Notes: generated by a model from the letters alone, not told the origin. A stretch of 46,555 bases of DNA from Pseudomonas sp. (GCA_007117785.1 SKFV01000142.1:1-46555); one strand, 5' to 3'. Shown: positions 1-8,564, counted from the first letter of the stretch. Numbers and translations: made by a program.

Positions 1-1070
1 CAGTGGATATTGCCGCCACCCAGCAGTATCTCGCGGCCGGGCAGCATCACCACCTGGCGCTCGGGGAACAGCTCACGCAGTATCGCCTCGGCTACCCCAT
101 CCTGCGGGTCATCAAACTGTGGCGCGATAATGCCGCCATTGACGATCAGAAAGTTCACGTACGAACCGGCCAGCCGGATTGACGGGTCACGCGGCTGACT
201 GCCGGGCTGCGCATCCACGCCAGCACATTCGTCCTGGGTGGCATGCAGGGGGCCGGGAATCGGTATGCGGTGCACGGTCAATTGCCGGCCCTGGGCATCG
301 GTGGCTGATGCCAGCACCTCAAGCGCGGCCTGGCAGCGCGGGTAGTTCGGGTCCTGCGGGTCATCGGTCCAGGCCAGCAGCACTTCACCGGGGCGGATGA
401 AACAGCAGAAGTTGTCGACATGACCATCGGTTTCGTCGTTGTACAGCCCTTCCGGCAGCCAGATGACCTTCTGCACCCCCAGATAATCAGCCAGCTGATG
501 TTCGATCGCGCGGCGGTCGAGGTGCGGGTTGCGGTTGGCGTTGAGCAGGCATTCCTCGGTAGTGATCAGGGTACCTTCGCCATCGACATGAATGGCGCCG
601 CCTTCGAGCACAAAGCCTTCGGTGCGATAGCGGGCGCAGCGTTCCAGCCGCAGGATTTTTTCCGCGACCTGGTCATCGCGCTGCCAGGGCCAGTACAGCC
701 CACCGTTGAAACCACCCCAGGCATTGAACTGCCAATCGACACCACGCAGCTCGCCGGCGGCATTGCGCACAAAGGTCGGCCCGCTATCCCGTACCCAGGC
801 ATCATCACTGCTGATTTCGACCAGACGGATGTTCGGGTGGCGGCAGCGCATGCTGGCATTGGCAAACTGCCCTGCCGACACACCGATGGTCACCGGCTCG
901 AAGTCGGCAATCGCCTCGGCCACACGCAAAAAGGCGGCCTGCGCCGGTTTTGCCCCCAGTCGCCAGTTATCCGGGCGCTCGGGCCAGAGCATCCAGGTCT
1001 GCGCATGGGGAGCCCATTCGGCGGGCATGGCGAAGCCGTCGGCGCCGGGTGTCGAAGTCAGCGTATGCAT
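1..1070 (-). CDS. aguA: Agmatine deiminase, 3' end cut by window edge
   Basis: Hydrolyses agmatine to N-carbamoylputrescine and ammonia in the cytoplasm, the step before AguB. The reading frame begins at an ATG two bases past the aguB stop and runs off the left edge after 356 complete codons, so it has no stop here. The N-terminal part reads MPAEWAPHAQTWMLWPERP, typical of the peptidyl-arginine/agmatine deiminase family, and WVRDSGPTFV carries the conserved Asp region. The last visible residues are GGGNIH, and the two bases left fit the Cys codon of the family's GGNIHC catalytic motif. Only a dozen or so C-terminal residues should be missing, judging by the usual length near 368 residues. It is almost certainly co-transcribed with aguB. 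Identification rests on recalled family motifs. Confidence 0.93.
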   Translation of the reverse strand, partial: MHTLTSTPGADGFAMPAEWAPHAQTWMLWPERPDNWRLGAKPAQAAFLRVAEAIADFEPVTIGVSAGQFANASMRCRHPNIRLVEISSDDAWVRDSGPTFVRNAAGELRGVDWQFNAWGGFNGGLYWPWQRDDQVAEKILRLERCARYRTEGFVLEGGAIHVDGEGTLITTEECLLNANRNPHLDRRAIEHQLADYLGVQKVIWLPEGLYNDETDGHVDNFCCFIRPGEVLLAWTDDPQDPNYPRCQAALEVLASATDAQGRQLTVHRIPIPGPLHATQDECAGVDAQPGSQPRDPSIRLAGSYVNFLIVNGGIIAPQFDDPQDGVAEAILRELFPERQVVMLPGREILLGGGNIH

Positions 1071-1072
1071 GC

Positions 1073-1951
1073 TCAGGATTCCAGGCTGCCATCCAGAGAT
1101 TTCAGCGGGCCATAGAGGTTGGGCCGGCGATCGCGGAACACACCCCAGGCGCTGCGGATATGCTCCAGTTCATTCAGATCAAAGCGCTGAACCAGCACGC
1201 CCTCTTCCTGCTGGTCCAGCTCCTGCAACTTGGCACCGAACTGGTCAGCAATAAAGGAGCTGCCGTAGAAGGTAATGTCGTAACCGTCCTGCTCTTCACG
1301 GCCAATACGGTTGCTGGCAATCAAGGGCATCAGGTTGGCGCCGGCATGGCCCTGCTGCACGCGCTGCCAATGCTCGCGCGAGTTGATTGTCTGATCATGT
1401 GGCTCGGTACCGATAGCCGTCGGGTAGAACAGCAGCTCGGCGCCTTGCAGCGCCATGGCGCGGGCGGACTCGGGGAACCACTGATCCCAGCAGATACCCA
1501 CGCCGATTTTGGCATAGCGCGTCTGCCAGACCTTGAAACCGGTATCACCGGGATTGAAGTAATACTTCTCGTGATAGCCGGGGCCGTCCGGAATATGGCT
1601 CTTGCGGTAGATACCCAGATTGCTGCCGTCGGCATCAATGATGGCCACGCTGTTGAAGCGCGCGCGCCCGGCCAGCTCGAAAAAGCTGATCGGCAGCACC
1701 ACCTTGAGCTCTTTGGCCACCGCCTGGAAGTGGCGGATTGCCGGGTTGTCTTCCACGCGGGTTGCCAACTGCAGGTAATCCGCATTCGGTTTCTGACAGA
1801 AATAGGGCGTCTCGAACAGTTCCTGGATCAGGATGATCTGCGCACCTTGACTGGCCGCCTCACGTACCAGGCGCTCGGCCTTGGCCAGATTGTCGGCATG
1901 TTCCCAGGAACAGCTCATCTGGGTGGCGGCAACGGTAACGGGTCGGGACAT
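1073..1951 (-). CDS. aguB: N-carbamoylputrescine amidase
   Basis: Converts N-carbamoylputrescine to putrescine, CO2 and ammonia. The 292-residue length matches the AguB family. Nitrilase-superfamily features are visible: an early catalytic Glu in LIQELFETPYF, the Lys in YRKSHIPDGPGY, and the nucleophile Cys in GVGICWDQWFPE. The frame is open for 21 more codons upstream, but the ATG at 1951 is chosen because the protein then starts MSRPVTVAATQM, the normal AguB beginning, and a TTTTGGAG ribosome-binding stretch lies just before it. aguA follows after two bases. No aguR-type repressor is next to the pair, unlike in P. aeruginosa. Only the AguA-AguB part of the arginine decarboxylase route is visible; the decarboxylase itself is not in this window. 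Confidence 0.95.
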   Translation of the reverse strand: MSRPVTVAATQMSCSWEHADNLAKAERLVREAASQGAQIILIQELFETPYFCQKPNADYLQLATRVEDNPAIRHFQAVAKELKVVLPISFFELAGRARFNSVAIIDADGSNLGIYRKSHIPDGPGYHEKYYFNPGDTGFKVWQTRYAKIGVGICWDQWFPESARAMALQGAELLFYPTAIGTEPHDQTINSREHWQRVQQGHAGANLMPLIASNRIGREEQDGYDITFYGSSFIADQFGAKLQELDQQEEGVLVQRFDLNELEHIRSAWGVFRDRRPNLYGPLKSLDGSLES

Positions 1952-1998
1952 GGTCAGGGCTCCAAAACAGGGGGACAGGTGCACAGTTATAGGTGAAG

Positions 1999-2023
1999 CC
2001 GGCGCGCGCTGCAAACGCGCCGG
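1999..2023 (-). terminator. GC-rich hairpin between spuB and aguB
   Basis: An 8-bp perfect stem (CCGGCGCG with CGCGCCGG, 9-nt loop) lies 41 bases past the spuB stop. It can extend by three pairs across a bulge. On the minus strand it is followed by CTTCACC rather than a T run, so it is a weak intrinsic terminator, an attenuator or a 3'-end stabiliser. A TATAAC-like -10 lies just downstream, toward aguB. Confidence 0.4.
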
Positions 2024-2063
2024 TTCATGGGGTCAGCAATGCCGATCATTGGTTAGCAGTACG

Positions 2064-3563
2064 TTACACCGTATGCAGGTACCACATGTATTCGAGGTCG
2101 GAGATGGTCTGCTCAAACTCGGCCAGCTCGTTTTCCTTGCACAGGGTAAAGACGTCGAGGTATTCCTCGCCGATGTATTGCTGCATCACCGGTGAGTTCT
2201 CCAGCTCGCGCAGGGCATCACGCAGGTTGGTCGGTAGCGTGGCCTCGTGCTGATCGTAGGCGTTGCCTTCGGTCATCGGTGGTGGCTCGATGCGGTTGCT
2301 GATGCCATGGTGAATGGCAGACAGCAGCGCCGCCATCAGCAGATAGGGGTTGGCATCGGCGCCGGCGAGGCGGTTCTCGATACGCATGGCTTCCGGGTCA
2401 CCGGTCGGCACGCGCACGGCCACAGTACGGTTGTCCAGGCCCCAGGTCGGTGCGCAGGGCACGAAGAAGCTGGGGCTGAAGCGGCGATACGAGTTGACGT
2501 TGGGGCAGAGGAAGGCCATGTATTGCGGCAGGCTCTCCAGCATGCCACCAATGGCCCAGCGCAACATGTCACTCAGGTTGCCCTCGGCATCTGGCGCAAA
2601 GATGTTCTTGCCGTCTTTATCCAGCAGGCTGATATGCACATGCATACCGTTGCCGGCCTGATCGTAATAGGGCTTGGCCATGAAGGTGGTATCCATTTCA
2701 TGGTCATAGGCAACGCTCTTGATCACGCGCTTGAGCAGCACGCTGAAATCACAGGCCTGCACCGGGTCATCAACGTGACGCAGGTTGACTTCAAACTGCC
2801 CGGGGGCGGATTCGGCGACGATGGCGTCAGCGGGGATGCCCTGCTCGTGGGCAGCTTCGATGACGTCCTCGAGAAATTCGGCGTATTCGTCCAGGTCATC
2901 GATGGAATAGACCTGTACCGAGTTGGGCCGCTTGCCGGAGATCGGCGAGCGCGGCGGCTGTGGGCGGCCACTGATGTTTTCCTGGTCAATCAGGTAAAAC
3001 TCCAGCTCGAAAGCGGAAACCACGGTCAGATCCAGCGCCTGGAAGCGGTCTACCGCTTGCTGCAACACAAAACGCGGATCGGCAAAGAAGGGGGTTTCGC
3101 GGTCCAGTTCGTACATGGTCATCAGCAACTGGCCCGTCGGGCGCTTCTGCCAGGGCTCGACCTTCAGCGTGCCGGGAATCGGCAGGCAGATGCGGTCGGC
3201 GTCGCCGATTTCCAGCCCAAGGCCGGTTTCTTCCACCGTAGTGCCCTGAATATTCAGCGCGAAAATCGAGGCCGGCAGGGAAATGCCCTTTTCATAGACC
3301 TTGACCAGTGCTGAGCGGTCAATACGCTTGCCACGCACGATGCCGTTCATATCGGCAATCAGCAGGTCGATAAAGTGGATATCGGGGTTGGCGGCGAGAA
3401 AGTCTTCGGCTTCCTGAACGCTGGCCGGGCGCAAGGCGGCGGCTGCGGCGCTGGCGATGTCAGGGTTGCTGGCGGCTACGGCGGCGGCAAGGGCTTCAGC
3501 CTGGGTGGCACCGGTTGCGGCAGACTTTGCTGCTGCATGATCCGCTCCGGCTCGGGATTGCAT
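2064..3563 (-). CDS. spuB: Gamma-glutamylputrescine synthetase (glutamine synthetase family)
   Basis: ATP-dependent ligase joining glutamate to putrescine or a related polyamine, the entry step of the gamma-glutamylation route. The glutamine-synthetase beta-grasp (FIDLLIADMNGIVRGKRI) is followed by the catalytic domain with FELEFYLIDQENISGRPQPP, FMAKPYYDQAGNGMHVHIS, CPNVNSYRRF, WGLDNRTVAVRVP and RLAGADANPYL. The C-terminus SDLEYMWYLHTV matches recalled P. aeruginosa SpuB. The start is placed at the ATG at 3563 (MQSRAGADHAAAK) behind CAGGTG; an upstream in-frame ATG at 3599 would add 12 residues. Even so it is 499 residues, about 45 longer than the usual 452, owing to an Ala-rich N-terminal leader. 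It is transcribed divergently from spuA. Confidence 0.93.
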   Translation of the reverse strand: MQSRAGADHAAAKSAATGATQAEALAAAVAASNPDIASAAAAALRPASVQEAEDFLAANPDIHFIDLLIADMNGIVRGKRIDRSALVKVYEKGISLPASIFALNIQGTTVEETGLGLEIGDADRICLPIPGTLKVEPWQKRPTGQLLMTMYELDRETPFFADPRFVLQQAVDRFQALDLTVVSAFELEFYLIDQENISGRPQPPRSPISGKRPNSVQVYSIDDLDEYAEFLEDVIEAAHEQGIPADAIVAESAPGQFEVNLRHVDDPVQACDFSVLLKRVIKSVAYDHEMDTTFMAKPYYDQAGNGMHVHISLLDKDGKNIFAPDAEGNLSDMLRWAIGGMLESLPQYMAFLCPNVNSYRRFSPSFFVPCAPTWGLDNRTVAVRVPTGDPEAMRIENRLAGADANPYLLMAALLSAIHHGISNRIEPPPMTEGNAYDQHEATLPTNLRDALRELENSPVMQQYIGEEYLDVFTLCKENELAEFEQTISDLEYMWYLHTV

Positions 3564-3848
3564 GGGGTTCACCTGTTGGTTGTAAAAAATATCAATCACG
3601 CATGGCGCTGCTGTCGAGTTAATCTCAAAGCCCGGAGTGAGTCAATAAAAAGCGTGCTGTGCAACGGCGGTGCAGTCGCCACGTTTTGGGGCACGGGCCA
3701 GCAATAGTGCGGCCTTGCAGCACGCTGCCCGTTGGTCTGGGTGGGTGCCCGCCCGGGGCTTTTTGTCTCGCTGTATTTTTGTTGCTATTGTACGAAAAAT
3801 TGAACAACAATGCGGATGTGTCCGTTTTTCACTACAGGTGTTTGCTTC
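3564..3848. promoter_or_regulatory. Divergent spuB / spuA control region
   Basis: This 285-bp gene-free stretch must hold promoters in both directions. It contains a perfect 9-bp inverted repeat AGCGTGCTG (3651-3659) and CAGCACGCT (3718-3726), with a similar flanking TGCAA/TTGCA on the inner sides. It also contains an AT-rich patch around 3775-3812. Within that patch, AACAACAA at 3803-3810 fits the AAnAAnAA motif bound by Hfq/Crc in pseudomonads, about 40 bases before the spuA start. I could not identify a convincing sigma-70 or sigma-54 promoter by eye. Regulation by a protein binding the inverted repeat is inference. Confidence 0.45.
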
Positions 3849-4613
3849 ATGCCAGGCTCGCGTAAACCCCTCGTCGGTATTCCCTGTTGCACCAGGCAAC
3901 AGGGTTTGCATCCCTTTCATCAGGTGGGTGACAAATACATCATGGGCGTGGTCGACGGGGCGGATGCCGTGCCCTTGCTGATACCGGCGCTGGGTGAGCA
4001 ACTGGCCAGTGAGCAGGTGCTGGATAGTCTTGACGGGCTGCTGATCACCGGCTCGCCTTCCAATGTCGAACCCCACCATTTCAATGGTCCGCCCAGCGAC
4101 CCTGGTACCGAGCATGACCCGCGCCGGGATGCGACCAACCTGCCGTTGATTCGTGCTGCGGTAGAGCGTGGCCTGCCGGTACTGGCCATCTGTCGCGGCT
4201 TTCAGGAAATGAACGTGGTCTTCGGTGGTAGCCTGCACCAGAAGCTGCATGAGGTCGGTGGCTATCAGGAGCACCGTGAAGACAAGTCACTGTCCGTCGA
4301 TTTGCAATACGGCCCGGCGCACAGCGTGGCGCTTGAGCCCGGTGGTTGGCTGGCACACTGGACCGGCTTGCAGAGTGCCATGGTCAACAGCCTGCATACC
4401 CAGGGCCTGGATCGGCTCGGTGAGGGGCTGATCGTTGAGGCACGCGCCGATGACGGTCTGGTGGAAGCCTTCCGGGTCGGCGGTGCGCCCGGTTTTGCCT
4501 TCGCCGTGCAATGGCATCCGGAGTGGAAGGTGCGCGAGAATCCGTTTTACCAAGCCATATTTACTGCCTTTGGTGACGCCTGTCGCCAATGGGCCACCAA
4601 GAGGGTGTCATGA
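3849..4613 (+). CDS. spuA: Gamma-glutamyl-GABA hydrolase (class I glutamine amidotransferase fold)
   Basis: Releases GABA, or another gamma-aminobutyrate-type product, from its gamma-glutamyl conjugate, the PuuD-type final step of gamma-glutamylated polyamine breakdown. The 254-residue protein has the peptidase C26 / PuuD layout: KPLVGIPCC at the N-terminus, GLLITGSPSNVEP, the nucleophile in LAICRGFQEMNVVFGGSLHQ (Cys about 115) and the His-Glu pair in QWHPEW (His about 223, Glu about 225). The ATG at 3849 gives the normal family start MPGSRKPLVGIP; an upstream in-frame ATG at 3810 would add 13 unlike residues. The stop overlaps the spuI start (ATGA), so the two are translationally coupled. 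Confidence 0.93.
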   Translation: MPGSRKPLVGIPCCTRQQGLHPFHQVGDKYIMGVVDGADAVPLLIPALGEQLASEQVLDSLDGLLITGSPSNVEPHHFNGPPSDPGTEHDPRRDATNLPLIRAAVERGLPVLAICRGFQEMNVVFGGSLHQKLHEVGGYQEHREDKSLSVDLQYGPAHSVALEPGGWLAHWTGLQSAMVNSLHTQGLDRLGEGLIVEARADDGLVEAFRVGGAPGFAFAVQWHPEWKVRENPFYQAIFTAFGDACRQWATKRVS

Positions 4614-5956
4614 ACAAGATCGAAAACTGGCTGAAAGAGCACAAGATTACCGAGGTGGAATGCATGGTCAGTGATCTGACCGGGATTGCCCGCGGCAAGA
4701 TTGCGCCTACGGTCAAGTTCATTTCCGAGAAAGGCATGCGCCTGCCGGAAAGTATTCTGCTGCAATCGGTTACCGGCGATTATGTCGACGATGACATCTA
4801 CTATGACTTGCTCGACCCGGCGGATATCGACATGATCTGCAAACCGGACGAGAACGCCATCTACCTGGTGCCCTGGGCGCTGGAGCCGACCGCGCAGATC
4901 ATTCATGACACCTACGACAAGCTCGGCAACCCGATCGACATGTCGCCGCGCAATCTGCTGAAAAAAGTGCTCAAACTCTATGCCGACAAGGGCTGGCAGC
5001 CGCTGGTCGCGCCGGAAATGGAATTCTATCTGACCCGGCGCAACGAAGATCCGGACCTGCCCCTGCAGCCCCCGATCGGCCGTTCCGGGCGGCAGGAAAC
5101 CGGTCGTCAGTCGTTTTCCATTGATGCCGCCAACGAGTTCGACCCGCTGTTCGAGGACATGTACGACTGGTGCGAGGCCCAGGGCCTGGACCTGGATACC
5201 CTGATCCACGAGGAAGGCACGGCGCAGATGGAAATCAATTTCCGTCACGGCGACCCGCTGCAACTGGCGGATCAGGTGCTGGTGTTCAAGCGCACCATGC
5301 GCGAAGCGGCGCTCAAGCACGACATGACCGCCACCTTTATGGCCAAACCGATCACCAATGAGCCGGGCAGTGCCATGCATCTGCACCAGAGCATTATTGA
5401 TCGCGAGACCGGCAAGAACCTGTTTTCCAACCCCGACGGCAGCATGAGCGACCTTTTCATACACCACCTTGGTGGCCTGCAGCGCTATATCCCCGAGGTG
5501 CTACCGCTGTTTGCCCCCAACGTGAACTCCTTCCGTCGCTTCCTGCCGGACACCTCGGCCCCGGTGAACGTGGAGTGGGGCGAAGAGAACCGCACCGCCG
5601 GTTTGCGCGTACCGGACTCCGATGCGCAGAACCGACGGGTAGAAAATCGCCTGCCGGGTGCTGATGCCAACCCCTACATTGCCATTGCGGCCAGCTTGCT
5701 GTGTGGTTATCTGGGCATGATCAGCCAGATTCCGCCCTCGGCACCGGTCAAGGGGCGCGCCTATGAGCGGCGCAATCTCCAGTTGCCGCTGACGCTGGAA
5801 TCAGCGTTGGAGCGTATGGAGCAATGTTCTGACGTGCAGGAATACCTGGGTGAGAAATTCTGCCGCGGCTATGTCGCCGTCAAGCGCGTCGAGCATGAGA
5901 ACTACAAGCGGGTAATCAGCTCCTGGGAGCGCGAATTCCTGTTGTTGTCCGTCTAA
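4610..5956 (+). CDS. spuI: Gamma-glutamylpolyamine synthetase (glutamine synthetase family)
   Basis: Second glutamine-synthetase-like ligase of the locus, predicted to gamma-glutamylate putrescine, spermidine or related amines. At 448 residues it closely follows recalled P. aeruginosa SpuI (PA0296): CMVSDLTGIARGKIAPT, MRLPESILLQSVTGDY, VAPEMEFYLTRRNEDPDLPL, GRQSFSIDAANEFDPLFED, FMAKPITNEPGSAMHLHQS, NVNSFRRFLPDTSAPVNVEW and the C-terminal SSWEREFLLLSV. The start is the ATG inside the spuA stop (ATGA overlap); an in-frame codon seven residues upstream lies within spuA and is less likely. It is clearly a different subfamily from SpuB. Substrate division between the two cannot be read from sequence. 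Confidence 0.93.
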   Translation: MNKIENWLKEHKITEVECMVSDLTGIARGKIAPTVKFISEKGMRLPESILLQSVTGDYVDDDIYYDLLDPADIDMICKPDENAIYLVPWALEPTAQIIHDTYDKLGNPIDMSPRNLLKKVLKLYADKGWQPLVAPEMEFYLTRRNEDPDLPLQPPIGRSGRQETGRQSFSIDAANEFDPLFEDMYDWCEAQGLDLDTLIHEEGTAQMEINFRHGDPLQLADQVLVFKRTMREAALKHDMTATFMAKPITNEPGSAMHLHQSIIDRETGKNLFSNPDGSMSDLFIHHLGGLQRYIPEVLPLFAPNVNSFRRFLPDTSAPVNVEWGEENRTAGLRVPDSDAQNRRVENRLPGADANPYIAIAASLLCGYLGMISQIPPSAPVKGRAYERRNLQLPLTLESALERMEQCSDVQEYLGEKFCRGYVAVKRVEHENYKRVISSWEREFLLLSV

Positions 5957-5978
5957 CCTGAGGGCAAGGAGACCCCCT

Positions 5979-7352
5979 ATGATAACGCAACCGCCGCTGG
6001 ATACCGCTGAACTGCAGGCGATGGACCGGGCGCATTACCTGCATCCCTTTACTGACCACAAGGCACTCGGTGAGCGGGGTGCGCGCATCATCGAGCGCGC
6101 AGAAGGCATCTGGCTGTGGGATAGCGAAGGCAACCGCATTCTCGATGCCATGGCTGGCCTCTGGTGTGTCAACGTCGGTTACGGACGCACCGAACTGGCC
6201 GAAGTGGCCTACCGGCAAATGCTTGAACTGCCCTATTACAACAGCTTCTTCCAGTGCGCCAACCCGCCAGCAGTACGCCTGGCCAGTGCCATTGCCGAGG
6301 TTGCTCCTGCGCATATGAACCGGGTGTTCTTTGCCGGCTCCGGCTCGGAAGCCAACGACACCGTGCTACGCATGGTGCGCCGTTACTGGGACCTCAAAGG
6401 CCAGCCGCAGAAAAAAACCGTGATTGGCCGTATCAACGGCTATCACGGCTCGACTGTGGCGGGTGCCAGTCTCGGCGGCATGAAACCCATGCACGCCCAG
6501 GGTGATTTGCCGATTCCGGGCATCGTGCACATTCCACAGCCCTACTGGTTTGGCGAGGGCGGCGAGCAGAGTCCGGAGGATTTCGGTATCTGGGCGGCGC
6601 AGCAACTGGAAGCAAAGATTCTGGAGCTCGGCGTCGATCAGGTGGCTGCCTTTATCGCCGAGCCGATTCAGGGCGCAGGCGGGGTGATTGTGCCACCGGC
6701 GACCTACTGGCCGGAGATCAAGCGCATTCTCGCCGCCTACGACATTCTGCTGGTGGTGGATGAAGTCATCTGCGGCTTTGGCCGTACCGGTGAATGGTTT
6801 GGCAGCCAGTACTACGACCTGACCCCGGACCTGATGCCGATTGCCAAGGGCATGACCTCAGGCTATCTGCCCATGGGCGGTGTGATTGTCAGCGATCGTG
6901 TGGCCGACACCCTGATCGAGGAAGGGGGCGAATTTTTCCATGGCTATACCTACTCCGGCCATCCGGTGGCCGCCGCGGTGGGTCTGGAAAATCTGCGTAT
7001 CCTGCGTGAGGAAGGCATCGTCGACCGTGTACGCACTGAAACGGCACCCTATTTGCAGGACAAAATCGCCGGCCTGATTGATCACCCCCTGGTGGGTGAA
7101 GTACGCGGTGTTGGCCTGCTCGGTGCCCTCGAACTGGTCAGCGACAAGGTCAGCCGTGCTCGTTTTGCGGGCAATGGCCGCGCTGGCGGCCTGTGCCGTG
7201 ACATCTGTGTAACCAACGGACTGGTGATGCGAGCGGTGGGTGACACTATGATCATGTCGCCGCCGCTGATTATCAGTCGCCAGGAAGTTGATCAGTTGGT
7301 CGAGCTGATCTGGCGCTGCCTCGACCTGACTGCTATAGCGCTGAAGGAATAG
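5979..7352 (+). CDS. spuC: Polyamine:pyruvate aminotransferase (class III)
   Basis: PLP enzyme moving the terminal amino group of putrescine or a related diamine to pyruvate, yielding an aminoaldehyde and alanine. At 457 residues it shows the class III hallmarks: DAMAGLWCVNVGYGR near the N-terminus, FFAGSGSEANDTVLRMVRRY, NGYHGSTVAGASLGG, FIAEPIQGAGGVIVPP, the PLP-pocket Asp in LLVVDEVICGFGRTG, and the Schiff-base Lys in PIAKGMTSGYLPMGG (Lys about 290). It lies 22 bp after spuI behind AAGGAGA, so it is part of the same operon. Together with spuI and spuA it gives the cell two alternative first steps on putrescine: transamination or gamma-glutamylation. Confidence 0.94.
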   Translation: MITQPPLDTAELQAMDRAHYLHPFTDHKALGERGARIIERAEGIWLWDSEGNRILDAMAGLWCVNVGYGRTELAEVAYRQMLELPYYNSFFQCANPPAVRLASAIAEVAPAHMNRVFFAGSGSEANDTVLRMVRRYWDLKGQPQKKTVIGRINGYHGSTVAGASLGGMKPMHAQGDLPIPGIVHIPQPYWFGEGGEQSPEDFGIWAAQQLEAKILELGVDQVAAFIAEPIQGAGGVIVPPATYWPEIKRILAAYDILLVVDEVICGFGRTGEWFGSQYYDLTPDLMPIAKGMTSGYLPMGGVIVSDRVADTLIEEGGEFFHGYTYSGHPVAAAVGLENLRILREEGIVDRVRTETAPYLQDKIAGLIDHPLVGEVRGVGLLGALELVSDKVSRARFAGNGRAGGLCRDICVTNGLVMRAVGDTMIMSPPLIISRQEVDQLVELIWRCLDLTAIALKE

Positions 7353-7380
7353 CTATACTTGCTGCCGACAGGCGGTAAAA

Positions 7381-7427
7381 CCACTGGCTTGGCCAGTAAC
7401 AACCCAGACAACAGACCAAGCCAGTGG
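7381..7427 (+). promoter_or_regulatory. Perfect 12-bp hairpin in the spuC-spuD gap
   Basis: CCACTGGCTTGG (7381-7392) is perfectly complementary to CCAAGCCAGTGG (7416-7427), across a 23-nt A/C-rich loop containing AACAACCC and GACAACAGA. There is no T run, so it is not a terminator. It ends 15 bases before the AAGGAG site of spuD. Likely roles are mRNA processing, protection of the downstream mRNA, or a presented Hfq/Crc site; all are inferred. Confidence 0.55.
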
Positions 7428-7453
7428 GGCCGGTGTCTGTGCAAGGAGATACC

Positions 7454-8557
7454 ATGAAAGTGTTGACCCAAAAGACCGTGTTGGCGATGGCCACTGCCGG
7501 CCTCATGGCTGGTTCGCTGAGTGCGCAGGCGGCTGGTGAGCTGAAAATCTTCAACTGGTCGGATTACATTGCCGAAGACACCATTGCCAACTTCGAAGCA
7601 GAAACCGGCATCAAGGTGACCTACGACGTTTACGACTCCAACGAAGTGCTGGAAGCACGACTGCTGACAGGTCGTTCGGGCTTTGACATCGTGGTGCCGT
7701 CGAATAACTTCCTGACTCGCCAGATTCAGGCGGGTGTGTACCAGAAGCTGGATCACAGCAAACTGCCCAACATGGCAAACCTCGATCCGGCGTTGCTGGA
7801 TGATCTGGAAAATGTCGACCCCGGCAGCCAGTACTCGGTCCCTTACCTGTGGGGCACCAACGGTATCGGTTACAACATCGACAAGGTTACCGCCATTCTT
7901 GGTGATGACGCCCCGGTTGATTCCTGGGACCTGGTGTTCAACCCGGAGATCGTCAGCCAGCTGTCCAGCTGTGGTGTGACCATGCTGGATTCCGGTGATG
8001 AAATGATCCCGGTTGCCCTCAACTACCTGGGCCTGGACCCGAACAGTACCGATAGCGCTGAGATCGCCAGGGCAGCTGAAGTGCTGATGAATGTGCGCTC
8101 GCATATCACCTATTTCCACTCCTCGCGCTATATCTCTGACCTGGCCAACGGCGAGATCTGCGTTGCTGTGGGCTATTCCGGTGATATCTTTCAGGCCGCT
8201 GACCGCGCCGAGGAAGCCGAGAACAATGTGAATATCGGCTATATCATTCCCAAGGAAGGTACCACCCTGTGGTTCGATATGCTGGCCATCCCGGCCGATG
8301 CCCCGAACGTCGAGAATGCGCATACCTTTATCAACTACATCCTGCGTCCTGACGTGATTGTGCCGATCACTGAATACGTGGTCTACGCCAACCCGAACAA
8401 GGCCTCCTACGAGCTGTTGGATCCGGAAATTCTCGCCAATGAAGAGGTCTATCCGACAGCTGAAATCATGGAAAAGCTGTTCGTAGTAGTGCCTCGTCCG
8501 CAAAGCGCCCAGCGTGATGTAACCCGCGCCTGGAACCGCATCAAGTCCGGCCGTTGA
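7454..8557 (+). CDS. spuD: Polyamine ABC transporter substrate-binding protein
   Basis: Periplasmic receptor that delivers putrescine and/or spermidine to the SpuFGH importer. The 367-residue precursor has a signal peptide (positive start, hydrophobic core, likely cleavage after AQA near residue 26). The mature part begins with the PotF/PotD signature LKIFNWSDYIAEDT, then VTYDVYDSNEVLEARLL, FDIVVPSNNFL, PYLWGTNGIGYN, FHSSRYISDLANGEICVAVG and YSGDIFQA. The ATG at 7454 is fixed by AAGGAG six bases upstream; an in-frame codon at 7424 would spoil the signal peptide. P. aeruginosa has two receptor genes (spuD, spuE) next to the permeases, whereas only one is present here, so its specificity may be broader. 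The symbol is by position and similarity. Confidence 0.92.
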   Translation: MKVLTQKTVLAMATAGLMAGSLSAQAAGELKIFNWSDYIAEDTIANFEAETGIKVTYDVYDSNEVLEARLLTGRSGFDIVVPSNNFLTRQIQAGVYQKLDHSKLPNMANLDPALLDDLENVDPGSQYSVPYLWGTNGIGYNIDKVTAILGDDAPVDSWDLVFNPEIVSQLSSCGVTMLDSGDEMIPVALNYLGLDPNSTDSAEIARAAEVLMNVRSHITYFHSSRYISDLANGEICVAVGYSGDIFQAADRAEEAENNVNIGYIIPKEGTTLWFDMLAIPADAPNVENAHTFINYILRPDVIVPITEYVVYANPNKASYELLDPEILANEEVYPTAEIMEKLFVVVPRPQSAQRDVTRAWNRIKSGR

Positions 8558-8564
8558 TGGCCGC

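Noticed and set aside
950..1996. Long plus-strand open frame of 348 codons opposite aguB
   Set aside because: It lies antisense to aguB and aguA and its translation has no recognisable family signature. GC-rich coding DNA often leaves such shadows.
2247..3314. Plus-strand open frame of 355 codons opposite spuB
   Set aside because: Antisense shadow of a clearly conserved glutamine-synthetase-like gene, with a low-complexity Val/Gly/His-rich translation.
3600..3848. Sigma-54 (GG-N10-GC) promoter candidate near 3689-3703
   Set aside because: The GG and GC are nine bases apart rather than ten, and the outer consensus fails.
7292..8503. Minus-strand open frame of 403 codons opposite spuD
   Set aside because: Shadow of a real gene with an intact signal peptide and PotF motifs on the plus strand.
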